Made by a program: the position numbers and the translations under genes. Source: Nilaparvata lugens (lineage: Eukaryota; Arthropoda; Insecta; Hemiptera; Delphacidae). From it: 64,000 bases of DNA. The notes beneath the pieces were generated by a model. It saw only the letters and a program-made list of their open reading frames with translations. It made no database searches and was not told the origin of the DNA. The DNA lies in NCBI RefSeq assembly GCF_014356525.2, contig NC_052508.1:59433441-59497440 (forward strand). Reading direction: 5' to 3'. Of this stretch, positions 10,599 through 20,817 are shown piece after piece (within the stretch, counting starts at the first letter, position 1; each line of letters opens with the position of its first letter).

Positions 10599-10701
10599 CT
10601 GTAAACTGAGATTGGCTTCAAACTGTCAGCATTCCCTTTGAATTACATCAATGCTTCCCATTCAACCAATGCTGACAGTAGAGACTTAATTTCACTGCTA
10701 G
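10599..10701 (-). mobile_element. short-hairpin MITE, copy 2 (reverse)
   Basis: TTCAAACTGTCAGCATTCCC and CCAATGCTGACAGTAGAGAC arms around the reverse-complement loop (ACATCAATGCTTCCCATTCA). It sits between two pyrimidine tracts. Confidence 0.85.
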
Positions 10702-10744
10702 AGGTGCAGAGTTAGCTTATACGTGACGCTATGCCAGCTGATCA

Positions 10745-10935
10745 CCTCTCTCAATATCTCTCTCCTCTTCTCTTATTTTCGTGTTTCCTTTAACACCGAT
10801 TCTTTTTCTTTTTTCTTATTCTCGTTTCTCCTTCACCTCTGATTCTATTCCTCTAGTTCTTCATTTCCTCTCTTCCTCCTTTTCTTATGTTCCTTTTTTT
10901 GTTTCAACGTCGTGCTCATTATGTATCTTTCTAGA
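10745..10935 (+). repeat. pyrimidine-rich tract
   Basis: Almost uninterrupted C/T sequence (CTCTCTCAATATCTCTCTCC, then TCTTTTTCTTTTTTCTT). Open frames in it are compositional. Confidence 0.7.
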
Positions 10936-11050
10936 TCACACTTACCTTCATTCTAGTAACGATTTTCCTATTTCTAGATCTAATTCTAGATTTCTATAAT
11001 TATATAGAATAATGAATAAATAATGTTGTATTTAGTAATATGGGGTTGGT

Positions 11051-11303
11051 AAAAAGTAAATTCGTATGGCTTTTGTTGGTGGGGAGTCCCTTGCGGGAAG
11101 GTCCCACCGCCTGAATATATAATTTAAGCCGTCAATGGGCCTTACGACTGTCATACTTCAGCGGGGACCGACAGTTTAACGTGCCCATCCGATAACACGG
11201 GAGTGATCTGGTTAAAAAACTTTTGGTACTGAGAGGGTTTGAACCCGGGATCTCTATGCTGCTATGCAGGCACTCTATCCACTAGACCACGGATCACTTC
11301 ATT
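11051..11303 (-). mobile_element. tRNA-derived SINE
   Basis: On the minus strand the element begins with a tRNA-like head: an A-box TGGTCTAGTGGATAGAGTGCC (complement of about 11270-11290) and a canonical B-box GGGTTCAAACCC (complement of 11235-11246), giving an internal RNA polymerase III promoter. A non-tRNA body follows (TGGGCACGTTAAACTGTCGG, GTATGACAGTCGTAAGGCCC) and it ends in TTTACTTTTT, a Pol III-type T run. An 8-base direct repeat GGGTTGGT flanks it exactly (11043-11050 and 11304-11311), showing target-primed insertion. No protein. The parent tRNA is not clear. Confidence 0.88.
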
Positions 11304-11311
11304 GGGTTGGT

Positions 11312-11866
11312 GACAATGATAGAGATGACGATGTTACTGTACGAGTCGGAATGTGTGTTAGTAACCTGATGAAATGACAACTTAATAAATAAAGCTTGAG
11401 TCTATTAATATTTATTTGTGCTTCTTTATAAAACACTACACATACGTATCGAACCTATTGACTGGATTGCGAATTCCCTGAACAAATTGAATGTTTTTTT
11501 AATCCTAGAATACAATATTCTTCTACTGGAATTGAATTTTTTGTTATTTCCTCATTGTCAACCAAAAAAAATCGGGAGAAACTCTGGCTCTAGCCACAGC
11601 CACCTCTAGTAGTTTATTCATCTCAGAACACCTGGTTTTTATTTCTTGTGGTCTGTATCCAGTCGCTCGCTTCTTGTGTGGTAGCCTAATCCATACTATA
11701 CCAGTCCAGCCTATACGACTGAACAGCGATATACTATACGACTGAACAGCGATATACTATACTACAATACAGTAGATCTTGACCACTAGCCCATAGTGTG
11801 AACCTGTGAAATTGTTCACAGCTGATCACCTCCGCTGAAAGGTTTCAACCTTGTGTGAATATGCCT
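11312..11866. other. no gene recognised
   Basis: Contains a short tandem duplication near 11715-11760 (TATACGACTGAACAGCGATA repeated once). Otherwise unremarkable. Confidence 0.5.
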
Positions 11867-11962
11867 ACTATTGTGAGATTGACATAAATTGCCAGCATTC
11901 CTCATGGAAAACATCAATGATTCTAACTCATCCATTGCTGACAGTTTCAAGTGAGTCTACAC
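11867..11962 (-). mobile_element. short-hairpin MITE, copy 3 (reverse)
   Basis: ATTGTGAGATTGACATAAAT, GCCAGCATTCCTCATGG and CATTGCTGACAGTTTCAAGT in order, with the loop as its reverse complement. Diverged but clear. Confidence 0.8.
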
Positions 11963-12925
11963 GCTTCACTATATCATTCACACATTTCTGCTTCCAAGTG
12001 TCATTCATCCTTTTGAAGTCCTCTTGGACATTGATAGTTTCCCACTCGAATCAATTCATCCAAAAAATGAGTAGCCTAGACTCAGTAGACGTGAAGAAAT
12101 GGTTTCCATTCATTTTTCTTGTTCACTATGGTCCATTGAATTGATTAATCTCTTGCAGTTAGCTTCGAACCCAAATGAAACACGTACTCAATGAGATAAT
12201 ATGCATCTCTCTTTGACCCTCAATCTAATCTAATCAACCATTTATGTATTGCAATCTGCACAAATCAAGCACTAACTAAATCAATCGATCAATCAAGTAG
12301 ACCCTCGCACAAGCTTATGATATGTGTCTGGGATCATCCTCTTGAAAAATATTTAATGAATAGGATTTGTGATTTGGATTTAAACTTCACTCTACTCTTA
12401 AATTGAGTTTACTGAATATTGAATATTTAATGAACTTTTTCAACCATTTTTTCTGGAAATTGAGACGAAAAATAGGCTAGGAAAAGTTAAATTACTCAAT
12501 AAAACATTTTTATAATACCTTGATTGATTTAAAACTAATGAATACTACTGTAATTTGCCTTGGTTAAAAAATTTAAGGGAGCTATCAATGTGATGTTAAA
12601 TATAACCAGGTTTAGTACGCTTATAACCGCGATTATTTTTAACCAATGATGGTGAAACGTAAAAAATTGTATAACAATGGTTATATTGCTTAACCCTGAT
12701 TAAATGAGATAACCGACGTTGGTGAAACCAGCTGATAGTATTTTCTCTCGACCTTTCTCTGCTTTCAACTTGGGCTAACCTGTTGCCAGTATGTCTTGAA
12801 GGAGATTAGCTTTCGATGTTAGCATTTTTGACTCCAATAGCCATCAGCCGTTACCACACAGATATCTCGCCGACACGACCTACAGACAGGATTTACTCCG
12901 ATGGGCAGTATAAGACGAGGTATAT
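11963..12925. other. AT-rich, no gene recognised
   Basis: Near 12570-12735 there are weak complementary segments (AACCAGGTTTA, AACCAACG/CGACGTTGG-like, TGGTGAAACC) that could be an old MITE, but the boundaries cannot be set. Confidence 0.35.
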
Positions 12926-12962
12926 AACTGCGCGAGGTCTACTGTTCACAGAACTACTAGTT
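12926..12962 (+). mobile_element. terminal fragment of the 'GAGCGAAGTGAGGTC' family
   Basis: GAGGTCTACTGTTCACAGAA and CTACTAGTTT match the right end of 9520-9928 exactly; only this end is present. Confidence 0.75.
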
Positions 12963-13239
12963 TGTGCCTCGTCCTCATTTATATTTCCCATAGTTCTATG
13001 TCAAATTTCAACTTTTCATTCAAATTAAAAGATTCCTATTTTCTAGTTGTATTCTTTATTCCCGTTTCCCATTTTATTGCATCTTTCCAATGCCGACAGC
13101 CGTGAGAAACAATGTGAAAAACGTGACAAAGCATGTCAATGAGATACGGCAACTGCTTCAGCAGAAGACGTGCAGAAACGAATCAAAGAAATCTTTGCTT
13201 CTTATCTCCAGATTATAATCATGAATAATAGAGGAGAGA

Positions 13240-13345
13240 TGATGTCGAAGGATGAGGAACAGGAGGGTGGATGAAGAAGAAGAAGAAGAAGAAGAAGAAG
13301 AAGGAAAATAATAAGAAAGAGATGAAGGAGGAGGAGAAAGAAGGA
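13240..13345 (+). repeat. purine tract with (GAA)n
   Basis: (AAG)n at 13275-13303 within GA-only sequence. Confidence 0.8.
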
Positions 13346-13379
13346 TAGTTTTTTCTTAGATCTTGGATCTTAGATCAGC

Positions 13380-13825
13380 AGGATGGATAGCGATCTTCAT
13401 ATCAATCATGATTGCAAATTTTTCTTCCTACAAACCTCTAATTTTGACGAGAGGTTATCGTCGATACTTTCCTATACTTTCCTATACTTTCCTATGACGA
13501 TAAGCATTGATTCAAATGGAAATTGTGCCCAGTACTGTGAATTCTTTTGCGAAATCATGACTTGTTTTGAGAAATTTGAATGCAAAATTCATGAAAATAC
13601 CGTAAGCAGGAAGGTAGAGGATAATGTGGTCGTAGAGTAGTAAAAGGATTAAGATTTTATGCTGCCTGTAAGTTCATATGGAGAAGTAGAGTAGAGTATA
13701 GTATTATCTTCATAGCTGTTACTCCTATTTTAATTGCAGATCGGTGGAACAAGGATAATTGGAAGGAATATGATCAAATATGGAATTGATTATGACAGGA
13801 GGAATAACAAAGAATAACAGGAGGT
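13380..13825. other. no gene recognised
   Basis: Contains a triple CTATACTTTC repeat at about 13470-13495 and an 85-codon open frame (13383-13640) without recognisable domains. Confidence 0.4.
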
Positions 13826-13829
13826 GGTG

Positions 13830-13975
13830 ATTGTTCGTGGATGGAGGAGGAGAAAGAGGAGGAGAGGAAGAAGAATAAGACAAAGAAGAAGAAAGAGAAT
13901 AAGAGGAAAAAGAACAATAAGAAGAGCAAGGAGAAAGAGAGGAAGAATGAGAAGAAGAAGAAAAAGAGCAAACTA
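13830..13975 (+). repeat. purine tract
   Basis: GA-only sequence (GGAGGAGGAGAAAGAGGAGG, then AAGAAGAAAGAG). The minus-strand frames here are Ser/Phe-rich shadows. Confidence 0.75.
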
Positions 13976-14204
13976 TGATTGAAAATAGAGTATTTTGGTT
14001 GAATAATATCTGAATCGGAGGCACCATAGTAGTTGCAGAGAGATTCATTCTAGTATTGCACACTCCATGGATAAAATCAATGGTGACAGTATGAAGTGAT
14101 TCTGAATATAGCAGTACAGCAGTAGTCAATTACTATTCTTTGGATAGGTCACGACCACTCTTCAAGAATTCCGAATCAAAGCCTCCGTTCTCAGTCACCA
14201 ATCA

Positions 14205-14400
14205 CCACCCAATTACTCTCTTCTCCTTTTCCTACTAATCCTCCTCCTCCTACTATTTTTAATCCTCACCGCCTCATCCTCATCCTCTTCTTCTCCTCAC
14301 CATCTCATTCATTCTTTTCCTCCTCAATACTTTCTTTCACCACCTTCTATACCCTCTCATCCACCACCTCCTTCCTCTTCTTTCATCCTGCTTTCTGCTA
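14205..14400 (+). repeat. pyrimidine-rich tract
   Basis: C/T-dominated stretch (CTCCTCCTCCTACT, CATCCTCATCCTCTTCTTCT). It lies about 230 bases after a purine tract of the opposite polarity. Confidence 0.7.
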
Positions 14401-14596
14401 CTGTTCACCAGTATCTTCTCATTCCACAACAGTTTACTTTTCCTTTGGTCTTCTTCCGACAACATATTTGGTTGGTCTCTCACATTTTTATCTGAGCTTT
14501 ACCTTGTTTTCCATCTGATTCTCTTCTGTTTCTCTAAACATGAGTAGAGAAAACTTCTATACAAGATTGTTTATTCTATGACATGAGTTATTCTGC

Positions 14597-14696
14597 TATA
14601 GTGTCTCTAAACTTTAGACTGCCAGCATTGGCTGAATAGTGGGTAACGCTGTTATATAAATGGAATGCTGACAGTTTTCGAGTGGAATTCACTGTA
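14597..14696 (+). mobile_element. short-hairpin MITE, copy 4
   Basis: TATAGTGTCTCTAAACTTTA, GACTGCCAGCATTGGCTGAA, GGAATGCTGACAGTTTTC and GTGGAATTCACTGTAT follow the family order, with both outer ends recognisable. Confidence 0.85.
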
Positions 14697-14784
14697 TTAT
14701 GTTGAATGACACATTCGAAACTATAAATTACAATCACTGTAAACTTTACTTCAGGACTAACTCACCACAGTCGATTTAACTTAA

Positions 14785-14868
14785 AACAATGCAAACTGTT
14801 ATCATCAATGGGTAGTTTTGGCTTTATTCATAAGGAATGCTGAAGGTTTGGAGTGGATCTCACTTTAT
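14785..14868 (+). mobile_element. short-hairpin MITE, copy 5 (degraded left arm)
   Basis: The right arm AAGGAATGCTGAAGGTTTGG with GTGGATCTCACTTTA is clear. The left arm is barely recognisable (AAACTGTTATCATCAATGG). Confidence 0.6.
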
Positions 14869-14970
14869 CTGTTTGTACCAGAAGAAGAATGTTAACAGCC
14901 TTGATGAGCTTGTTGAAAATAGACGTGTATTAGATCAAAAATGTGGAATAAGTTGAGATGAATGAATCTT

Positions 14971-15122
14971 GTTGCACACACATCGATTTTTGGGCGTGCG
15001 ATTCTTTGCCATTCTTATAAATTCTATTAGATTGAACAGATTATGTTTGTTAAGTTGCGTTATAGGAGTGATTTATAAGGACGGCAAAAATCCGTACGTC
15101 CAAAAATTGATGTTTGTGTAAC
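14971..15122. mobile_element. 152-bp foldback (hairpin) element
   Basis: The left arm GTTGCACACACATCGATTTT then GGGCG, GCCATTCTTATAAAT is complementary to the right arm ATTTATAAGGACGGC, CCAAAAATTGATGTTTGTGT, AAC over ~48 bases, with a ~50-base loop. No coding potential and no second copy noticed. Confidence 0.75.
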
Positions 15123-15495
15123 TGGTGACGACTGTCAACTTTCTGACAAAATTGCTTCAACAAAGGTGCTAGATAAAGTATTCAATGAGGCAGAAATAAT
15201 TTGAACAAAAGAATGATAACACTCTAAAATTGTCAATTTAACTTAATTATATTATCACTGAACTGCAGCTTCATGACTTGTCCACTCACACTTTCAACTG
15301 TACTTCTCAATACATTCTTCAAACCAGAATTAGGTGACAATTAATTTATTATTAACCTTCAATGTAATCTACAATGTGATGTCATTGGATAAGACTAGAT
15401 TTGATTTGAAGTCTTCCAAAAATCTAGAATCTGTATTTATAACTGAAGCTTTCAAAAATAAACGTTTCTAATTTGATGAATGATTGGAACGTCCT

Positions 15496-15584
15496 CTAGT
15501 GAGATCAACTGCAAACTGTCAGCATTGATTGAATAGGAAGAATTAAAGTTATCTATAAGGGATGCTGACATTATCTCACTATAG
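15496..15584 (+). mobile_element. short-hairpin MITE, copy 6
   Basis: CTAGTGAGATCAACTGCAAA, CTGTCAGCATTGATTGAATA, GGGATGCTGACATTATCTC and ACTATAG. The right arm is shortened; copy 8 shares the shortening. Confidence 0.85.
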
Positions 15585-15639
15585 TTATTTCAGCTTGAGA
15601 AGCTCTGAGATTATACGATTAGAGCCTCAACGTCAATGG

Positions 15640-15752
15640 TGAGGTCAGCTGCAGCGAGGTTCACTTTTAACTGTCTACATTGGTTTAATGGGAAGTGTTG
15701 ATGTTATCTATGGGAAATGCTGAAGTAAAATGTTGAAAGTGAATTTTACTTC
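15640..15752 (+). mobile_element. short-hairpin MITE, copy 7
   Basis: GAGGTTCACTTTTAACTGTC, TACATTGGTTTAATGGGAAG, TTGATGTTATCTATGGG and GTTGAAAGTGAATTTTACTT. Paired with copy 9 in the duplicated unit. Confidence 0.8.
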
Positions 15753-15890
15753 TGAGCTTCTGTTGATTTTGGCCCAATGTTCAAGTCCGTGTCAGTCCAG
15801 AAAACGAGAAATAGATTGACAACTTGCACGATTTTCACCACAGAATTGAGGGCTGTGGGAAAGAATTTGGATTTTTTAATGGAATTGTGA

Positions 15891-16324
15891 ATCAGAACTA
15901 AGAACTAATCAATGAAATTCATGTCACATATTCAATTTTTAAACAACGTTATTCTGCAATTGATTGAGGACAAGAAGGGTTATTCAATTGAAATTTATAC
16001 ATTTTGGGAACCTGCTAACAGGCTGCATTCAAGTTTGAGCATCAGTCATTCTATGATACTAAATTTTGAGCTTAATAAGAGGAGCAACAAAAGTTCGGCA
16101 CTCACCATTTCAAACAATTGAAATTTGACTTTTCAGAAACTCATCATTACTTAATACACGGCGTAAGAAAACTAACTATACTTAAAATCACCTACACAAT
16201 TAATCTCCTTATTCCACCTCTACCAATACTATCAATTTCAGATTTTTATTCAAACTAGAAGAAATTACTGATTATGAAAAACTTTTCAATTTGTCCCTCT
16301 GCATGGGGAAACAGACTCATGCTT
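15891..16324. other. no gene recognised
   Basis: Lies between the two duplication units; a 69-codon open frame shows no motif. Confidence 0.4.
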
Positions 16325-16744
16325 TCTGACAAAATTGCTTCAACATAAGTGCAAGATAAGGGTATTCAATAAGGCATAAGATAAATAATTGAACACTCGA
16401 CTGTAAAATTGTCAATTTAACTTGATGCAGTCTCGTGGCTTGACCACTCACATTTTCAGCTATACTTCTCAATACATTCATCAAACCATCATTAGATGAC
16501 TGAATTCATCGACCATTGAATTCATGTCATAGAATAAAACTCGATCTTATTTGAACTCTTCCAAAACTCTAGAATCTTATTATAATTAAAGCTGCAAAAG
16601 ACAAAAAATTACGAAAAATTCTCACCCAATACGGCTGATTTTATCGGAGAACCAACCTCGAAATTAGTTAGAGAAACTGTATTTATATCTGGAGCTTTCA
16701 AAAATAAACGTCCCCAAGTTGATGAATAATAATCGGAACGTCTT

Positions 16745-16824
16745 CTAGTAAGATTCACTTCATTCTGTCAGCATTGATTAAATAGGAAGCATCATTAAGG
16801 TATACTGACACTATCTCACTACAG
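16745..16824 (+). mobile_element. short-hairpin MITE, copy 8
   Basis: CTAGTAAGATTCACTTCATT, CTGTCAGCATTGATTAAATA and ACTGACACTATCTCACTACA. Positional counterpart of copy 6, with ~10 bases lost from the loop. Confidence 0.8.
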
Positions 16825-16878
16825 TTATTTCAGCTTGAAAAGCACTGAGATTATACGATTAGAGCTTCAACGTCAATG

Positions 16879-16994
16879 ATGAGGTCAGCTATAATAGCAA
16901 GGTTCACTTTAAGCTGTCTGTATTGGTTTAATGGAAAGTGTTGATATTATATATGGGAAATGCTGAAGTGAAATTTTGAAAGTGAATTTTACTT
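16879..16994 (+). mobile_element. short-hairpin MITE, copy 9
   Basis: AAGGTTCACTTTAAGCTGTC, GTATTGGTTTAATGGAAAGT and GTGAAATTTTGAAAGTGAAT. Counterpart of copy 7. Confidence 0.8.
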
Positions 16995-17264
16995 CTGAGC
17001 TTCTGTTGATTTTGGCCCAATGCACATGTTCGTGTCAGTCCAGAAAACGAGAAATAGATTGACGACTTGCACGATTTTCACCACAAAATTGAGGGCTGTA
17101 GGAAAAAATTTGGATTTTTCAATGGAATTGTGAATAATACATAGGTATCCACTATGTCATATTAATATAGTGTTCATATTGATTGAAGTATTTTATTAAA
17201 ACAGGAATGAGTGCATAGTATATATAACAAATAACTATTTGGGATTTTTAACCCTTTTTAAAAA

Positions 17265-17365
17265 AAATGTATATGAACACTACTAGTCTCAGCTTTTTAA
17301 GCCATTTCCAAAAAAGGACTCTTGGAAATGGCTTGAAAGCTGGAACTAGTAGTGTTCATATGAAA
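17265..17365. repeat. hairpin repeat with ACTACTAGT arms
   Basis: TATGAACACTACTAGT, AGCTTTTTAAGCCATTTCCAA and its near-perfect inverse TTGGAAATGGCTTGAAAGCT, ACTAGTAGTGTTCATA, separated by ~12 bases. The right arm recurs alone at 17871-17920. Confidence 0.8.
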
Positions 17366-17649
17366 AAGTCATTATATAATAATTTGGTTTTTTATTATTA
17401 TTATATTAATATAGTAATTGATAGTAATTCAAAATATAAAAGTTCTAATTAATGATTAGAATAGTGAATAGTGAGTTAACTACTACTAGTGTTTTTTTGG
17501 CACTAAATTTTGTAAACTTACGCAACGATTTTCCAATAATAATCAATGGTGACTCGATTGCAAAACAGACAAACTGAATCTCGTATACAAGCTGCTGAAA
17601 TGAGATTTTCACGAACAAAGGTTGTAGTAGACTGGATAAAATAAGGAAT

Positions 17650-17920
17650 GTCAACATAAGAGCTGAATTGACTGTAGAACCGCACTTGGATATTCTAAAG
17701 AAATATCGGGAAAATTGGTCTACTCATCTATTCAGAATGCCATCCAATAGGCTCCTAATATTAGCATGGGAGTACAAACCCAAAGGAAAGCGAGACATAG
17801 GAAGACCAAGAAAGAAATGGATGCCGGTACTGGCCAACAGAGGCCTAATACTCTTGTAAGATGTAAGACTCTTGAAAATGGCTTGGAAGCTACAACTAGT
17901 AGTGTTCATATGAGAAAGTC
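17650..17920 (+). pseudogene. retrotransposon C-terminal remnant plus hairpin arm
   Basis: The plus-strand frame (17668-17859) reads HLDILKKYRENWSTHLFRM, then ILAWEYKPKGKRDIGRPRKKW. The pattern Y-x-x-NW-x-x-HL-x-RM with P-x-G-x-R-x-x-GRPRKxW is the familiar C-terminal tail of RTE/BovB-type and related non-LTR polyproteins. Only ~60 residues remain, with no catalytic domain. A solo copy of the ACTAGTAGTGTTCATATGA arm follows. Confidence 0.6.
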
Positions 17921-17935
17921 GTGATTCGAGTATAT

Positions 17936-18058
17936 TTTTTAAAAATCTAGTTTTTCAACCGTCATAATTGAAAATTCTCAGATTTTGTTGTTTAGAATGA
18001 AAATGGACTAAATTTCGAAAAGTAAAACCATAACCCTATTTTGGACTTTTATTGTTAT
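17936..18058 (+). repeat. dispersed repeat, copy 1 of 2
   Basis: CTAGTTTTTCAACCGT, AGATTTTGTTGTTTAGA, GAAAAGTAAAACCAT and CCCTATTTTGGACTTT match the reverse complement of 54350-54475. Confidence 0.7.
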
Positions 18059-18067
18059 CTATGGGAG

Positions 18068-18480
18068 ATTGATTGAGTACTTTATTTATGTAGATTACAA
18101 TATATACTGGCTTATACACTTATATACAATAGCTTACAATACAGCAAAATTATAGATGAATTCACATAATATAGACTAAGAAAATAACTATTGAACTGTA
18201 TATGATATGAAAAAGCAATTTGTAATATAATAACTATAGACAATCATATTGTTATGCATCTACATAAATTGGCGGAGCTTTGGACATATCAATGTCCATT
18301 CTTTGGAAAGAATATTAAAAATATCCTTCCCACTAACTCTCTACAAAGAGAAAGAGTACAAGGTCTATCCTTAGTTATTCTCTCCAGGTCAGCGCTTTCA
18401 TGTGAAAATAATAAATGAATAGTTAATAATTTAGTGAAAATGATTAATTTACAATTGAAAAGGCATCTCAACTCATAATA
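18068..18480 (-). mobile_element. probable retroposon 3' end
   Basis: On the minus strand the segment ends in AATAAAGTACTCAATCAATC, a polyadenylation-like signal next to a TCAA repeat. It resembles the 3' end of the intact non-LTR element (AATAAAAATCAATCAATC at 60488-60516). The body is AT-rich with no clear protein. Confidence 0.35.
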
Positions 18481-18639
18481 ATTATGAGTTAATTATTATT
18501 ATCATCTCCACTTATAGAAGTGGAAGTATAAAAATTACTTTTGACAGGAATGCATATCTTAACTTACAGGAATGTTTCCGTAATGTTCTTGCTTTCATAA
18601 TGTGTATGAGTGGTGAGAATCTTTTAAGTATTCCTGTAA
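18481..18639. other. no feature recognised
   Basis: Includes a small TAATTATTATTATC-type microsatellite. Confidence 0.35.
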
Positions 18640-18708
18640 CTGTTACAGCATTTCTAATAAATAACAGCATTGCTTTCCATTCGACAGTTTAAAGTGAATC
18701 CAACTATA
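18640..18708 (-). mobile_element. short-hairpin MITE, copy 10 (truncated, reverse)
   Basis: ACAGCATTGCTTTCCATTCG, then ACAGTTTAAAGTGAATCCAA and CTATAG. The outer end is good and the other arm is decayed. Confidence 0.6.
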
Positions 18709-20264
18709 GTTAGGTGTGCAGTGTCGCTAACATCGGTTCTCTCACTCCAACCAGTCTATCTCTGTCTGACACTCCATCTTGATGAACTGAGTCTCTCCAA
18801 AGCCATTCAGGTGTCCATCAACTGTTCAAAATGTCCGTCGATATTTCTGTATAAGAACAATGCTAATTGAAACCAGATGCCCGTAAGGAGTATGTATTTT
18901 TTCATGGTATGTCCATACCTGGACATTTTTTCCTGGTTTTCTCTTTGCATGTGTTGGACCCAGAGAGATACATGCGTAGAATGCTGATCAGTTTAAACAT
19001 GCTTGAACTTTGAAGTTGGTTTTCTATGGAGCTGAGAATTTAGCTGAGAATCCATGATTATTGTTTGTTACTGTGTTTATATTATGTTGACAATAATTAT
19101 TCTCCATTCTGTAGCCTACTCTCCATGCTTCATTATTTGTATAAACTTGATTATAAACAATCTTCTTATACAAATGATTGGATAAAAATAAAAGGAAGAC
19201 TTTGTGCAAACTCTCTCATGAAATAAGGTAGAATATTACTGTCAAAAATAATGCTAGCGCTTGCATATTAAGATAGTTTTGAAAACTATATCATGAAAGT
19301 CAAGCTATGGGGAAAACTATTATGAGTAGAACGATCCTCAAATTATTATCAAGTGAATGGAATATTGAAATTTATTCTATTCATTGGGAATCTCACTTGA
19401 GTTTATAGATCATAGATTGTAAATAGAAGGGTACTCAGATTCAGATTTTTATTTATATCCAAAAATAGCTATAAAGAAAAAAAATACAATTATAGATTGT
19501 CTACACTTTTCCAATCACATCCTTTCCAAATGTTGATTTCTTCTAAAAATACTATAACTTTCTGAATTGAATATCATGAAATTCACATTTGCCACATTAC
19601 AATGAAAGCTAAGGTAAAACCATAATTTTCACAAGGTGAGAATGCAGGTTTTAAAATGAGCCCTCACAAAGTCAAGAGAGCCGCAAAACAAAATTCAAAT
19701 ATAGTACTGCAAACCAAGATGTCAACTATGATTATGACCAAGAGTATTCCCTCGGTTCACATTATTTGATCACTCCCCCACATTTCCCAAGATTCTTGAA
19801 CATAGAGAAATACATAATTATTATACATATACATAGTATATATAGTTTACATATTCATTTTTACATACTCCCCACAGTCCTGGATCGCCCCTATCTATAT
19901 TCATATTGTATACATATGACCATAGTCTCAGAGCTGTATGAATAACAGTATAGATATTGTATATTTGCCTCGAGTCCATTTATTGCTATGATGTTGTTAG
20001 CCTACTCCCATTGAAGAGGCTGTTCAGCTAGACTTCAATGGGATCTTGCACATTAAAATAAGAGGTTAGGTGAGCTTCTTGATATCAAATGGAAAGGAGA
20101 CAGAAGATATGAAGAGATAGGCAGAGAGTGCATGAGAGAAAGGACAAATTTAAATCGTGTAGTCGTTGCTAGAAATAGAATAACAATATCCTGTCATAAA
20201 TTACACTTTAGAATGGGCCCATTAAAGATTGCAGTGGTAGTTCAACCATAAAACTGAATCTTTC
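18709..20264. other. AT-rich, no gene recognised
   Basis: Simple AT-rich sequence with a TATACATATACATAGTATAT stretch near 19820. No coding motif or shared repeat. Confidence 0.4.
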
Positions 20265-20352
20265 CAGTAGATTCACTCCATGCTATCAGCATTGGTTGAA
20301 TGGAAAGTATTGATGAAATATATACTGACAGATTGAAATGAATCCTGGACTG
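20265..20352 (+). mobile_element. short-hairpin MITE, copy 11
   Basis: AGATTCACTCCATGCTATCA, GCATTGGTTGAATGGAAAGT and ACTGACAGATTGAAATGAAT. Confidence 0.8.
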
Positions 20353-20817
20353 CAGTCCAGGGTATTCTCTGCTTACACCAGAGACAGTTATGTGTTAGTT
20401 GTAAATAGCATTGGAGTTGAAGTTTTACAATATTGTGAATGTCACAATAACCAACATTATCCAGGAAGTTGTTTCATATGGTGCTTTCGAGTGAGAATTG
20501 AGAGTTACAAGTTATATGTAAACTATGTTTAACATAACAATAACAGCTATTGGTTGTTAAGTAAGAAGGTTAGGAAGTATAAAAATGGAAGTATGCTATG
20601 ATGGGAGTATCTGGATTTAGAGAGTATTTTTATTAATATAATTGGCCACAGGTCACATTAACTTGGAACCGTTATTGCGTATAATTCAGTTAGATATGAC
20701 TGCATAATTTCTACTTCTATTCCTCATTTTGGAAATTTTGTGAATGTCTGGTTAGTTTGATAATTTGGTGGGTAAAATTACAAGCTACTCGTTTTCGGTT
20801 TTCTACACAGTGAACAG
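20353..20817. other. no gene recognised
   Basis: A 64-codon open frame starts within the MITE end and has no motif. Confidence 0.35.

Larger units (their letters stand above)
15135..15890 (+). repeat. tandem segmental duplication, unit A
   Basis: TTTCTGACAAAATTGCTTCA, AAAATTGTCAATTTAACTT, CTTCTCAATACATTC, TTTCAAAAATAAACG, CCAGAAAACGAGAAATAGAT, TGCACGATTTTCACCACA and ATTGAGGGCTGT all recur in the same order ~1.2 kb downstream (16325-17130). Both units contain two hairpin MITEs at matching positions. Confidence 0.85.
16325..17130 (+). repeat. tandem segmental duplication, unit B
   Basis: Second unit of the duplication described at 15135-15890, with many substitutions and an extra ~100 bases near 16585-16690 that unit A lacks. 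Confidence 0.85.

Noticed and set aside
12560..12735. Possible decayed MITE with AACCAGG and TGGTGAAACC segments
   Set aside because: Complementarity is weak and no boundary or duplication can be set.
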